From contig NZ_JAHZTD010000008.1 of assembly GCF_019599275.1 (NCBI RefSeq), positions 1 to 55,371 of the forward strand: DNA of 55,371 nt, given 5' to 3'. Below the pieces are notes generated by a model. That model made no database searches. It saw nothing but the letters and a program-made list of their open reading frames with translations, and had not been told where the DNA came from. The DNA is from Hymenobacter sp. HSC-4F20. GTDB lineage: Bacteria; Bacteroidota; Bacteroidia; Cytophagales; Hymenobacteraceae. The position numbers and the translations under genes were made by a program. Below, one piece after another: positions 17,153-26,345 of this stretch; the stretch's first letter is position 1; the number at the start of each line of letters is the position of its first letter.

Positions 17153-17566
17153 CTACTGAGCCGGAAAATGGGTGCGGAGCAGTTTCTCTACTTTCTCCCG
17201 GGTCAGGGGCTTGTTAAGAAAGCCATCTACCACGTCCAGCCGTTCCACGCGTTGCACGTCACGCGGGTGCAGCGAGGAGGTCAGCATCACGATGACGATG
17301 GCCCGCTGCTCGGCCAGCGGGAGCTGCTGGTAGGCTTCCAGGAACTCAATGCCGTTCATGCCTGGCATGTTCACATCCAGCAGAATCAGTACCGGGCAGG
17401 TGGGGGTAGGCGGTACGCAGTGGGCGGAAAGCTCCCGCAGGGCCTGCTCGCCGTCCAGCGCCACGGCAATGCGCTCGGCTACCCCCAGGCGCCGGAGCAA
17501 GGACGTATTCAGAAAGTTAGTGGTTGTGTCGTCGTCGACCAGCAGCACACAGGGCAAGGGCGTCAT
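17153..17566 (-). CDS. Stand-alone receiver (response regulator)
   Basis: The 137-residue protein starts at ATG 17564-17566 and is only a receiver. The acidic cluster is D11-D13 in 'LLVDDDTTTNF', the phospho-acceptor D64 in 'ILLDVNMPGMNG', then 'MLTSSLHP' and K in 'FLNKPLTREKV'. It resembles the Rcp1-like receivers encoded beside PAS or phytochrome kinases. It follows kinase B on the same strand with a 56-bp gap, so they are probably one operon. It is the only free receiver in the array and has no output domain, so it may be a phosphate shuttle or sink for several kinases. Confidence 0.93.
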   Translation of the reverse strand: MTPLPCVLLVDDDTTTNFLNTSLLRRLGVAERIAVALDGEQALRELSAHCVPPTPTCPVLILLDVNMPGMNGIEFLEAYQQLPLAEQRAIVIVMLTSSLHPRDVQRVERLDVVDGFLNKPLTREKVEKLLRTHFPAQ

Positions 17567-17622
17567 CGGCAAAAGGCCGGTGGGAGGGTAAGCGCAAGCC
17601 GGCAAGCCTGCCTATACGGACC

Positions 17623-20600
17623 TTAGCCGGGAAAGTATACGCGGAAAGTCGACCCGCGCCCTGGCTCACTATCGACTTCCACCCGGCCGCCGACGTTTTC
17701 GACCATGCGCTTCACCATGAACAGGCCGACGCCCGAGCCCTCGACGTGGGCGTGGAAGCGACGAAACATGGTGAACAGTTCGGCCTGCTTGCCCGGCTCC
17801 AGGCCCAGCCCGTTGTCCTGCACTTCCAGCACGGTGTAGGCTCCTGCTGGCCGGCAGCGCACCAACACGTGCGGGACCCGGTCGGGGTGGCGGTACTTCA
17901 GGGCGTTGGTGAGCAGGTTGTAGACCACCGAGCGCAGGTTCTTCACTGAAAACGACACGTGCGGGCAGTCCGCTACGTCCACCTCCACCTGGGCCTGCGC
18001 TTCCTCCAGCAGGGGGAGCAGGTCCTGGCGCACGTCCTCCACGACGGCCTGCAATTCTACCTCGGTTACGGGCGACGCGTGCTCTTTCTGCAGCTTGGTT
18101 ACATCGCTCAAATGCTCCAGCGTCCGCTGAAACCGCTCCACGGAGGTGTGCATCATGCCCAGAACCGGCTGGAGTTCTGCTGCCAGGGTAGGGTGAGCCC
18201 CCAGGTGGTCCTGTAACAGGTGCAGCAGGCCCTCAATGTTGGTAATCGGCGTTTTGAGGTCGTGCGAGGCCGTGTAGATAAAGCTGTCCAGGTCCACGTT
18301 GGTGCGCCGCAGCTGCTCGTTGCTGACTTGCAGCTCCGCATTCAGCGCCTGGGCCTCGTCGCGGGCCGTGCGCAGCCTGCTGGCCAGGCGCTGCAAGGCC
18401 AACTCGCCCTGCTTCTGCTCGTGAATGTCGAAGACCGTACCCACAAAGCCTTCGAACAGACCACTGCGGCTGAAGCGCGGCAACCCCGTGTCGATGGCCC
18501 AGCGGTAGCGGCCGTCGTGGCGGCGCTGGCGGTAGAGCAGACTAAACGGGGCCTGGTGCTCGGACGCGTGCTGGAACGTGATACGGGTCGCCTCCCGGTC
18601 GTCGGGGTGCAGGGCCTCCAGCCAGCCCAGGCCCAGGCCTTCGGCTTCGGTTTGGCCGGTGTACTCATACCACTGGCGGTTCAGGTACTGGCACTGGCCG
18701 GCGGCATCTGTGAGCCAGATCATAGCCGGCACGTTGTCGGCCATCTGGCGCAGGTACTGCTCGTTGCGCTCCACCACGCGGCGGGCTCGCACCTGGTCGG
18801 TGACTTCGTGGGCAAACACCAGAATGCCATCTACCTCGCCTTCCGCGTTGCGGCGGGCCTGGTAAGTGAAGGTCCAGAAGATTTCTTCCAGCGGCCCGCC
18901 CGCCGTGCGCGCCAGCTGCAGGGGCAACTCCTGGAACACAGCTGTTTCGCCGGTGTGGTAGACCTGCTCCAGCACCTCGTCGATGAAGGTGCCTGCCACT
19001 TCCGGCAAGGCCTCGCGCAGGGGCTTGCCCCGCAGCTCCCGACCGGGAAAAATACGCTGGTAAGCCGGGTTGACGAGCTGGTAGATGAAATCCGGCCCGT
19101 CGAGAATGACAATGGGGGCCGGAGCTTCCAGAAACAATTGGTGCAGTAGCTGCCGCTGCCGCTCGGCCTCTTGCCGCGCTTCTACCAGGGACGTCACGTC
19201 GCTGACCACAGCGTAGGCCCCCAGCACCTGCCCCTCGACGATGTCGGGGACGTAGCTGGCCCGCACGTACTTGCTACCGCCGTGGGGGTAGGTAAGGCGC
19301 GTTTCGAAATCCAGCGTCTCTCCCGCCAGGGCCCGCTTGATATAGGGGTGCAAAGACTGGTAGGCGGCCTCCCCCAGTACGGCCCGGAGGGGCTGGCCCA
19401 GCAACTCGTGCGCCGGACGCTGCAGCCAGCCTTCGTAGGCCTGATTCACGAACTGGTAGGTTTCTGCCTGGTCAACGTAGCTGATGAGCACGGGCAGCGC
19501 GTCGGTAACGAGCCGCAGCTGGCGGGCTGCCGCTTCGCTGGCCCTGCGGGCGCGCACCTGTTCCGTCACCTCAAACGCAAAGACGATGACCCCGTCGATG
19601 CGCCCGTCTTCGGCGTAGTAGGCCTGCTGAATGTAGTGGAAGTAGCGCTCCTCCAGCTCGCCGGTGTCGGGGCGGGTTAATGGCACGCGCATGTTTAACT
19701 CCTGGTGGGTGATGCCGGTGGTGTACACCTGCCGGAAAGTGCGGTACACGTCGTGGTCCGCAATTTCGGGTAGTGCCTGCAGCAGGGGCCGTCCCAGCAG
19801 CTCGCGGCCGGGAAACAGGTGCTGGTACCCGGCGTTGACCAGTTCGTAGACGAGCTGCTCGCCGCGCAGGATGCAAATGGCGGCGGGCGCCTGCAGAAAC
19901 AGGCGCTCCAGGTGCGCCCGTTGCCGCTCGGCCTCCGCGCGGGCCTGCTGTAGTTGCTGGGTGCGCTGCTGCACGCGGTGCTCTAGCTCCTGATTGAGCT
20001 CTTGCAGCTGCAAATGGGTGCGCTGTAGCTCGGCATTGCTGGTAAGCAGTTCCTCGTTCGTGACCTGAAGTTCTTCGTTGGCGGCAGCCAGTTCCTCGTT
20101 GACCGCGTTGAGTTGGTCGTAGAGGTGCTGCACCTGCCGGCGGGCCACCACCTGCTCCGTAATGTCATAGGCAAAAATGGTGACGCCTGTAATGAGCCCC
20201 CCTGCGTCACGGATGGCCTGGTAGATGAAATTAAAGTACACCGGTTCGGGCTGGCCGGTGTTCGCACGGTCAATGGAGGCCAGCTGCTCATTGCCGTAGT
20301 AGGTTTCGCCGGTGCGGTACACGCCTTCTAACAAGTCGTAAAACGGCTGCCCGGCCAGATCCGGCCAGGCCTGCCGCAAGGGCAAGCCCAGCAACTGCCG
20401 CTCCCCGACCAGTTGCTGGTAGGGTGGGTTAACGAGGGTAAAGACCAGCTCCGGGCCTTCCAGCGTGGCAATGCAGGCCGGCGCCTGCTGGAACAGGCGG
20501 TGCAGGTGCTGTCGGGTTGCCTCGCTGGCCGCGCGGGCCTGGGCCAGCGCCTGGGTCGTGGCGGCCAGCTGCTGCGCAGTGGTCAGCTCCCCGTGCTCCT

Positions 20601-21012
20601 GCCCTCCCTCGGGTTGTTCCCCAGCCCCTGGCTCCCCGGCTTCGGTAAAATTCACTACTAACAGCTCCCCACTACGGCGGGCCGTCAGCAGCAGGGGCTG
20701 CCGGCGTTCCGCCAGCCAGTCAGTGGCGGGATAGTTGTCGACTATCTCTCCTTCAAATGCCCGCTGGTACACAGCCAGTGCACCGCTGGCCGTTGCCTGG
20801 GGAAATAAGGTCTGATGGGTCTGGGTAGGACGCGCCGGCAGCCCCAGCAGGTGTTGAGCCGCGGGGTTCAGGTACTGGTAGACAAAGTCCACCGGCGTGG
20901 CGGAGCCCGGCGTCAGGACAGGACGCAGCAAGGCCAAACCGGTGGACGCCACCTCAAGAACGGCTTGCAGCAGCTCGTCCGAAGCGGAATAGGCAGAGGC
21001 AGAAGAAGTCAC
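17623..21012 (-). CDS. Multi-PAS sensor histidine kinase B
   Basis: The largest kinase here, 1129 residues from GTG 21012 (a TTG at 21081 would add 23 residues with no domain character). It opens with the shared 'QYLNPAAQHLLGLPARPTQT' domain, followed by about five PAS domains. Four of these share the pattern 'FTLVNPPYQQLVGERQLLG' / 'FPGRELLGRPLLQALPEI' / 'VYHTGET'. A long coiled coil with the heptads 'NEELAAANEELQVTNEELL' (about 300-370) lies between the first and second PAS. The core has H917 in 'YTASHDLKTPITNIEGLL', 'NLLTNALKYRHP', 'DNGLGL' and 'GSGVGLFMVKR'. It is soluble, and the core resembles but does not copy that of kinases A and C. Confidence 0.92.
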   Translation of the reverse strand: MTSSASAYSASDELLQAVLEVASTGLALLRPVLTPGSATPVDFVYQYLNPAAQHLLGLPARPTQTHQTLFPQATASGALAVYQRAFEGEIVDNYPATDWLAERRQPLLLTARRSGELLVVNFTEAGEPGAGEQPEGGQEHGELTTAQQLAATTQALAQARAASEATRQHLHRLFQQAPACIATLEGPELVFTLVNPPYQQLVGERQLLGLPLRQAWPDLAGQPFYDLLEGVYRTGETYYGNEQLASIDRANTGQPEPVYFNFIYQAIRDAGGLITGVTIFAYDITEQVVARRQVQHLYDQLNAVNEELAAANEELQVTNEELLTSNAELQRTHLQLQELNQELEHRVQQRTQQLQQARAEAERQRAHLERLFLQAPAAICILRGEQLVYELVNAGYQHLFPGRELLGRPLLQALPEIADHDVYRTFRQVYTTGITHQELNMRVPLTRPDTGELEERYFHYIQQAYYAEDGRIDGVIVFAFEVTEQVRARRASEAAARQLRLVTDALPVLISYVDQAETYQFVNQAYEGWLQRPAHELLGQPLRAVLGEAAYQSLHPYIKRALAGETLDFETRLTYPHGGSKYVRASYVPDIVEGQVLGAYAVVSDVTSLVEARQEAERQRQLLHQLFLEAPAPIVILDGPDFIYQLVNPAYQRIFPGRELRGKPLREALPEVAGTFIDEVLEQVYHTGETAVFQELPLQLARTAGGPLEEIFWTFTYQARRNAEGEVDGILVFAHEVTDQVRARRVVERNEQYLRQMADNVPAMIWLTDAAGQCQYLNRQWYEYTGQTEAEGLGLGWLEALHPDDREATRITFQHASEHQAPFSLLYRQRRHDGRYRWAIDTGLPRFSRSGLFEGFVGTVFDIHEQKQGELALQRLASRLRTARDEAQALNAELQVSNEQLRRTNVDLDSFIYTASHDLKTPITNIEGLLHLLQDHLGAHPTLAAELQPVLGMMHTSVERFQRTLEHLSDVTKLQKEHASPVTEVELQAVVEDVRQDLLPLLEEAQAQVEVDVADCPHVSFSVKNLRSVVYNLLTNALKYRHPDRVPHVLVRCRPAGAYTVLEVQDNGLGLEPGKQAELFTMFRRFHAHVEGSGVGLFMVKRMVENVGGRVEVDSEPGRGSTFRVYFPG

Positions 21013-21299
21013 AGGCAGAAGACAAACGGGCGAAAAGTACCGTGCATATACGAGACGTCCTATTCTGGTAGGAGTACACAAGAAATAGAGAAGGCAATTA
21101 CCTTTTGAGCAGTGCCATCTCCGTTATGGACGGGCATCTGGTAGAAGAGGTTCATCCCCGTTCGGTATCCTGCACCACTAACCGGTTACGGATGCTCACT
21201 CAGGTGGTGCAGCCGGCCCTTGTCAACGGGTTCCACTACGTACAACGCGTACTGGCCCCTACCAGCCCTCTCTGAGCAGGTCTGTCAGCACCTTTTCTG

Positions 21300-21545
21300 G
21301 CCAGGGTACCGGTACTGCCTGTATCTATTGCAGTGGGGTGCGGCTGATGAGTGGCAGCCTCAACGCCGCCTCGGGCGTTTCCGCCACGTAGAACCCCAGC
21401 ACTCGCGCATCGGGGGGTAGGAAGACCCAACCGCCGAGCTGGTCTTTCAGTGCGTAGTACATCGAGTGGAGATTCTCGGGCTCTGCCTCTACCAGGCGTG
21501 TGGCCCCCAGGACGCGGTGACTGGTGAAGTCGTTCAGCCACTGGG
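21300..21545 (-). pseudogene. Unrecognised ORF fragment
   Basis: Within the roughly 960-bp gap between divergent kinases B and C, the minus strand carries a coherent stretch: 'WLNDFTSHRVLGATRLVEAE', 'NLHSMYYALKDQLGGWVFLP' and 'DARVLGFYVAETPEAALRL', ending at a TAG near 21330. It has no start codon in frame and no family I recognise. The composition is that of a real protein, so I treat it as the 3' remnant of a lost gene. The remaining bases of the gap (21550-21880) show nothing interpretable. Confidence 0.35.
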
Positions 21546-21885
21546 TGGTTCAGACACAACCTCTATCCAGAAGTGACTCGGTAGCAACAGCTTGCCAAAG
21601 TTCTGAGAGGTTCAAGTAGGCGCAGGTATAGGCGGTACACTCCGTGCCGGCAAGTCTTTTTAAGAAGCTAGTTCACCAGAAATAGATACCGCGCGGACGC
21701 CTGCTTCTGCAAGCGGGGAAGTACCACCCGCTTAAGCAAATGCAACCCCCTCAATCCTGCCTGGGCTTTTCGTACGGTTGAAACCGAACAGTTCAGTTGC
21801 CGTTTACCCCACGCAGCACTGAGCGCCTACGCGGCAGACAACAACTTACTGGGCCTACCCCCGTGTCCGCTCTTGCTGCGTTGGC

Positions 21886-21893
21886 TACCTTCG
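21886..21893 (+). promoter_or_regulatory. Candidate -7 element for kinase C
   Basis: TACCTTCG lies about 80 bp before the preferred GTG start of kinase C at 21976, preceded by TTGGC. It is one of three closely similar TACCTT(T)CG strings found upstream of genes in this window. Confidence 0.35.
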
Positions 21894-21975
21894 CGTATAC
21901 TGGTCTGGTGAACTGGTGGGCCGGGTTGTCGGTGCCGCTGGTGTGTTCCCTCTTGCTTTTACTTTCTTACGCTCT

Positions 21976-24717
21976 GTGGCGTCCATTGACCATCCCCTGG
22001 AGGTTTTCTTTGACCTAGTGCCGACCGGCGCGGCCCTGTATGCCCCTCGCTACGACGAGCAGGGCGAGCTGGTCGATTTCTGCTTCGTGCGCCTGAATCC
22101 GGCGGGCCAGCGCCTGCTGGGCCTGCCGGCGCACCCGACCCAGACCTTTCGCGAGTTGTACCCTCACAGTGTACCGACGGGTATTTTTGGTCAGTACCGC
22201 GCGGCCTACCTAACGGGGCAGGCCACAACCTACGACGTGCCCTATGAGGGCGACGGCATCGACACCTTCTTTCGGCTGGTGGCCCAGCGCAGCGGCGACT
22301 TGCTGGTGGTCAATTTTACTGACTTGGCTGATTTGCCTCGCTCGGCGGTGGAGCAGTCCTTGCGCGAGAGCCGGGCCCGCGAGCAGGCCGCCCGCGCCGA
22401 GGCCGAGGCCCAGCGCCAGCGCTTCCACGATGTGCTCCTGCAACTGCCGGCTAGCATCGCCACGTACCGCGGCCCGGACTTGGTGTACGATTTGGTGACG
22501 CCGGGCTACCAGCAGCTGTTCCGCGACCGGCGTTTGCAGGGCCGGCCCATTCGGGAGGCCTTGCCCGAGTTGCAGGGGCAGGGCATCATCGAGCAGTTAG
22601 AGCGCGTGTACCAGACCGGTGAGGCACACCACGCGCTGGAGCAGGAAACGTGGGTGGACGTAACCGACACGGGCCACCCCGAACAGCGCTACTACAACGT
22701 GTCATTCCAGGCCTTGCGCGATGCCCAAGGCCGCATTGACGGCGTATTTAACTTCGCCTACGACGTAACCGCGCAGGTGCTGAACCGGCGCCAGCTGCAG
22801 CAGCTCAACCAGGAGCTGGAAATACAGGTGCGGCAGCGTACGAGCGAGGTGCTGGCCAACGAGGCCCACCTCGCGGCCGTGTTCGAGGCCCTGCCGCTCG
22901 GCGTTGGCGTGATGGATGCCCGTGGCCACCTGACCCTGGCCAACGGCCGGATGCAGCAGTACCTGCCCACTGGCGTGGTGCCCTCGCGCGAGGCCACCCA
23001 GTCTTCCCGCTGGCGCGCCTTTCACCCGGACGGGCGCCCGCTCCAACCGGAGGAATTCCCTGGCGCCCGCGCCTTGCGGGGCGAGAAGGTCGTGCCCGGC
23101 ACCGAGATGCTCTACACGCAAGCGGACGGCTCCTCCGTCTGGACCCAGGTCATTGCCGTGCCACTCGCCAACCCCGCCGGCCGCATCGCCGGGCACGTCA
23201 CCGTCATCCTCGACGTGGACGCACAGAAGCGCACCGAGGAGGCCCTGCGCCGGTCGGAGGAGCAGTTCCGCCTCTTCGTGACCACCAGCACGGATACGCT
23301 CTACAAGATGAGCCCGGACTGGGAGCACATGCTCACACTCGACGGCCGCAATTTCCTGGCTGATACAACTGATCCGACCGCCACTTGGCTGCGGCAGTAT
23401 ATTCCGCCGGCAGATCAAGCGCTGGTGCAGCACGCCATTGCGGCGGCCATCGCCAGCAAAGGGTTATTTCACCTGGAACACCGCGTGTTTCGCGCCGACG
23501 GCTCCGTGGGCTGGACGCTCTCGCGCGCCGTGCCGGTGCTCGACGCGCAGGGCCAGATAACGGAATGGTTCGGCGCGGCCGCCGACATCACGGCCCGTAA
23601 GCAGGCCGAAGAAGCCCTGCGGCAGAGCGAGGCGCGGCTGCAACGGGCCCTGACCATCGACACGGTGGGTGTGCTCTTTTTTGACCTGGACGGGTGCGTG
23701 CACGATGGCAACGCTGCGTTCCAGCGCATGAGCGGCTACGCCCCGACCGCGCTGGCCAGCGGGCAGGTGTCCCTGGACACGTTGTCCACCCCGGCGTTTC
23801 TGCCCGCTACCCATCAAGCCCTACAGCAGTTGCGCGCGGTCGGGGAAAGCATCCCGTTTGAGAAACAGTATCAGCGCCCGGACGGGTCGTTGTGGTGGGG
23901 ACTCTCCGCCAGTAAGCGCCTAAGCGAGACGGAATGCGTCAAGTTCGTGCTCGACATCACGAAGGCCAAAGAAGTGGAGCAGGACCTGCGCGCCTCCCAG
24001 CAGCAGCTGGAGGCCTTCAACGCCCAGCTGCTGCGCCTGAACACGGACCTGGACACGTTCATCTACACGGCCTCGCACGATCTGAAGGCCCCCATCACCA
24101 ACATCGAGGGGCTGATCCACGCCCTGCAGGCCCAGCTCCCCGCCCCCGTGCAGCACACCTACGACGTGGGGCCGCTGCTGGGCATGATGCAGGAGTCGGT
24201 GGCGCGGTTCCAGCGCACGATCGAGCAGCTGAGCGACGTGATCAAGCTGCAGAAGCAGCACGCCGAGCCCGTGGCCGAGGTGCTGCTGCTGCCGGTGCTC
24301 GAGGACGTGCGGCGCGACCTGCGCCCGGTGCTGGCCGCGGCCGGGGCGCAGGTGCTGCTGGAGGTAGGGCCGACTGCGCGCGTGTGCTTTTCGGCCAAGA
24401 ACCTGCGCTCGGTGGTCTACAACCTGCTCAGCAACGCGGTGAAATACCGCCACCCGGCCCGCGCCCCGCAGGTGCGCATCAGCTGCCAGGCGCAGCAGGG
24501 CTACACGCTGCTGCGGGTGCAGGACAACGGGCTGGGCATTGAGGCGGGGAAGCACGCCGACCTGTTCCAGTTGTTTCGGCGCCTGCACAGCCACGTGCCG
24601 GGCACGGGCATTGGCTTGTACATGGTCAAGCGCATGGTTGACAACGCCGGGGGCCTGATCGAGGTGGAAAGCGAGGTGGGCGTCGGCTCCTGCTTTACCG
24701 TGTACTTTCCCGCCTGA
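21976..24717 (+). CDS. Multi-PAS sensor histidine kinase C
   Basis: The preferred start is GTG 21976 (913 residues, 'ASIDHPLEVFFDL'). An in-frame GTG at 21916 would add 20 mostly hydrophobic residues that are more likely untranslated. The shared N-terminal domain ('VRLNPAGQRLLGLPAHPTQT') is followed by about four PAS domains and a coiled coil (about 270-310). One PAS ('LAAVFEALPLGVGVMDARGH', 'FPGARALRGEKVVPGTEM') closely resembles the third PAS of kinase A. The core, H701 in 'YTASHDLKAPITNIEGL', is essentially identical to that of kinase A. The two proteins therefore differ in inputs but should have the same output specificity. Confidence 0.92.
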   Translation: MASIDHPLEVFFDLVPTGAALYAPRYDEQGELVDFCFVRLNPAGQRLLGLPAHPTQTFRELYPHSVPTGIFGQYRAAYLTGQATTYDVPYEGDGIDTFFRLVAQRSGDLLVVNFTDLADLPRSAVEQSLRESRAREQAARAEAEAQRQRFHDVLLQLPASIATYRGPDLVYDLVTPGYQQLFRDRRLQGRPIREALPELQGQGIIEQLERVYQTGEAHHALEQETWVDVTDTGHPEQRYYNVSFQALRDAQGRIDGVFNFAYDVTAQVLNRRQLQQLNQELEIQVRQRTSEVLANEAHLAAVFEALPLGVGVMDARGHLTLANGRMQQYLPTGVVPSREATQSSRWRAFHPDGRPLQPEEFPGARALRGEKVVPGTEMLYTQADGSSVWTQVIAVPLANPAGRIAGHVTVILDVDAQKRTEEALRRSEEQFRLFVTTSTDTLYKMSPDWEHMLTLDGRNFLADTTDPTATWLRQYIPPADQALVQHAIAAAIASKGLFHLEHRVFRADGSVGWTLSRAVPVLDAQGQITEWFGAAADITARKQAEEALRQSEARLQRALTIDTVGVLFFDLDGCVHDGNAAFQRMSGYAPTALASGQVSLDTLSTPAFLPATHQALQQLRAVGESIPFEKQYQRPDGSLWWGLSASKRLSETECVKFVLDITKAKEVEQDLRASQQQLEAFNAQLLRLNTDLDTFIYTASHDLKAPITNIEGLIHALQAQLPAPVQHTYDVGPLLGMMQESVARFQRTIEQLSDVIKLQKQHAEPVAEVLLLPVLEDVRRDLRPVLAAAGAQVLLEVGPTARVCFSAKNLRSVVYNLLSNAVKYRHPARAPQVRISCQAQQGYTLLRVQDNGLGIEAGKHADLFQLFRRLHSHVPGTGIGLYMVKRMVDNAGGLIEVESEVGVGSCFTVYFPA

Positions 24718-24738
24718 GATTCGCCCCCGCCAACCCAG
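23962..24738 (+). repeat. Kinase-core direct repeat, copy 2
   Basis: This is the second copy of the 777-bp element at 14449-15225, in the same orientation 9513 bp away. Homologous recombination between the copies would delete the short PAS kinase, the receiver, kinase B and most of kinase C, and would create an A/C hybrid kinase with an intact frame. Confidence 0.93.
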
Positions 24739-24768
24739 CTGTTTCTTGGCGATGGAGAAACTTGACAA

Positions 24769-25047
24769 GTGCACCTCCCGGACGCGCAGCAGGAAGTAGC
24801 TCGTTTCGGGGCCGCGCTAGTGAAGCTGCAGCGGTGTCGTTGCAAAGCCGTGGAAAAGCTAGACTATCTGGGTGGAGCCTATTTGCAAGCCGTTTCAAAG
24901 GCGCTGGCTTGGGCCGGAAAGCTACCAGAACTAGCCGAGGCTGCGGCCAGCTTGCGAAGCGCCGGCCGCAGCTTGCAGGAAGCACAGCGCAGTACGGAGC
25001 TATCAACCGAGGCCGCTGGTCGGGTAGAGGAAGGTCCTGAGCAATGA
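24769..25047 (+). CDS. Small helical hypothetical protein
   Basis: This 92-residue frame starts at GTG 24769, 30 bp beyond the kinase repeat. It is rich in Ala, Leu, Glu and Gln and should form long helices ('LQRCRCKAVEKLDYLGGAYL', 'KLPELAEAAASLRSAGRSLQ'). The 'CRC' triplet is the only cysteine-bearing feature. No family was recognised. An ATG just upstream belongs to another frame that stops after 16 codons. It may be a real small protein or a frameshifted remnant. Confidence 0.35.
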   Translation: MHLPDAQQEVARFGAALVKLQRCRCKAVEKLDYLGGAYLQAVSKALAWAGKLPELAEAAASLRSAGRSLQEAQRSTELSTEAAGRVEEGPEQ

Positions 25048-25217
25048 GCAGAAAGCATTCGTGAGTTCCGCACCGCTATCAGCTGAATCGACAGTTAGCA
25101 CGAACTTGTAACGGGCCACCAGGTTATACCTATAGTCCCCGTGAGAGGCTACGCCACTGGCGCATTGCTGCTCAAAAAATCAGACGTTAATTCTGAATCC
25201 ATAGGTACCAAAAACGG

Positions 25218-26006
25218 ATGAAGGCTACCCTACTTTGCACGGCCGTACTGGCTGCTTTCACGGTTCAGGCGCAGGCCCAAACTACGCCTACTGCAGCCAC
25301 TCCACGCGCGGCTGCCGACCAGATTGCTACCAAGCAAGGGCCGCTTACGGTGCAGCCCATCACGCACGGCAGCGTGGTCTTTACCTGGAACGGCAAGACC
25401 ATTTACGTAGACCCCTACGGTGGGGCCGGGGCCTATGCTGGCTTAGCCGAGCCGGATATGATTCTCATTACCGACATCCACGGTGACCACCTGGACCCCA
25501 AAACGCTGGAGGGCCTTGCCTTAGGCAAAGCCGTAATGGTAGTACCGAAAGCGGTGGCGGAGAAGCTACCTGCTGAATACAAAGCGCAGGTCCGTATCCT
25601 CAGCAACGGGCATCGGCTTGACACCTTGGGGTTGAGCGTATCAGCCATTCCCATGTACAATCTGCCCGAAGCGCCCGGCGCGATGCACCCTAGGGGCCGC
25701 GGCAATGGCTACGTACTGAACTTGGGCGGCAAAAACGTATACCTATCGGGCGACACGGAAGATATTCCCGAAATGCGCGCCCTGAAGGGCATTGATGTGG
25801 CCTTCGTGTGCATGAATCTGCCTTACACCATGGACGTGCAGCAGGCTGTGCAGGGCGTGCTGGCTTTCAAGCCGGGCATCGTGTACCCCTACCACTATCG
25901 GGGCCAAAATGGCTTGAGCGACGTGGCCGCCTTTCGGAAAATCGTGAATGCAGCCAACAAAAAAATTGACGTGCGGCTGCGCAACTGGTACCCGGCGGCC
26001 CAGTAA
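25218..26006 (+). CDS. Exported metallo-beta-lactamase-fold hydrolase (UlaG-like)
   Basis: The 262-residue protein has a Sec signal peptide (1-21, ending 'FTVQAQAQ'). The mature part begins with the fold's first strands ('VQPITHGSVVFTWNGKTIYV', then 'DPYGG'). The metal motif is 'ILITDIHGDHLDPKTLE', giving HxDH with the usual first His replaced by Asp (D-I-H-G-D-H). Further likely ligands are the Asp in 'VYLSGDTED' and the His in 'VYPYHYRGQNG'. It therefore probably binds one or two metal ions in the periplasm. UlaG-like proteins hydrolyse lactones or phosphodiesters; the substrate here is unknown. It stands alone, flanked by decayed DNA. Confidence 0.88.
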   Translation: MKATLLCTAVLAAFTVQAQAQTTPTAATPRAAADQIATKQGPLTVQPITHGSVVFTWNGKTIYVDPYGGAGAYAGLAEPDMILITDIHGDHLDPKTLEGLALGKAVMVVPKAVAEKLPAEYKAQVRILSNGHRLDTLGLSVSAIPMYNLPEAPGAMHPRGRGNGYVLNLGGKNVYLSGDTEDIPEMRALKGIDVAFVCMNLPYTMDVQQAVQGVLAFKPGIVYPYHYRGQNGLSDVAAFRKIVNAANKKIDVRLRNWYPAAQ

Positions 26007-26067
26007 GCGAGGAGCAAAGGCTGACGGCTGGCGGATGAAAAGAGGTAGTTGAGGCGCTTACGTAGCA

Positions 26068-26289
26068 CTGCCAATTATTTCCTTGGCTGCCAAGAAGAAC
26101 AACGAGCTACAATTTCTGCAGGAGCAACCGGAGGCGACGGAGCTGCTTCTCTGCGCCACCTGCTGACAGCAAAGGCTGCACGCCCACCTGGAGGTGCTGG
26201 AGCGGTATGCCCCTGCAACCGAGTTAGTGATGGAGTGTACTGCTTGTAGCATCCAGCACACATGGATGCAGTTAGAAACACCCAAGTAA
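26068..26289 (+). pseudogene. Small CxxC protein interrupted by TGA
   Basis: One frame reads 'LPIISLAAKKNNELQFLQEQ', 'PEATELLLCATC', TGA, 'QQRLHAHLEVLERYAPATEL' and 'VMECTACSIQHTWMQLETPK', ending at TAA 26287. Two CxxC pairs (CATC and CTAC) 35 residues apart suggest a zinc-ribbon-like small protein. The TGA follows a Cys codon where Trp would be natural, so it is probably a single-base nonsense mutation. There is no ATG in a good position. Family unknown. Confidence 0.4.
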
Positions 26290-26345
26290 GGCTTTCTACA
26301 GGAGCTTACTGCCAACGTAATAGCACTCTGCTAAGTGACTCTCTA

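Noticed and set aside
17959..20734. Several long plus-strand frames
   Set aside because: They are antisense to kinase B, whose domains are unmistakable. Composition is His/Val/Gly-rich as expected for a shadow.
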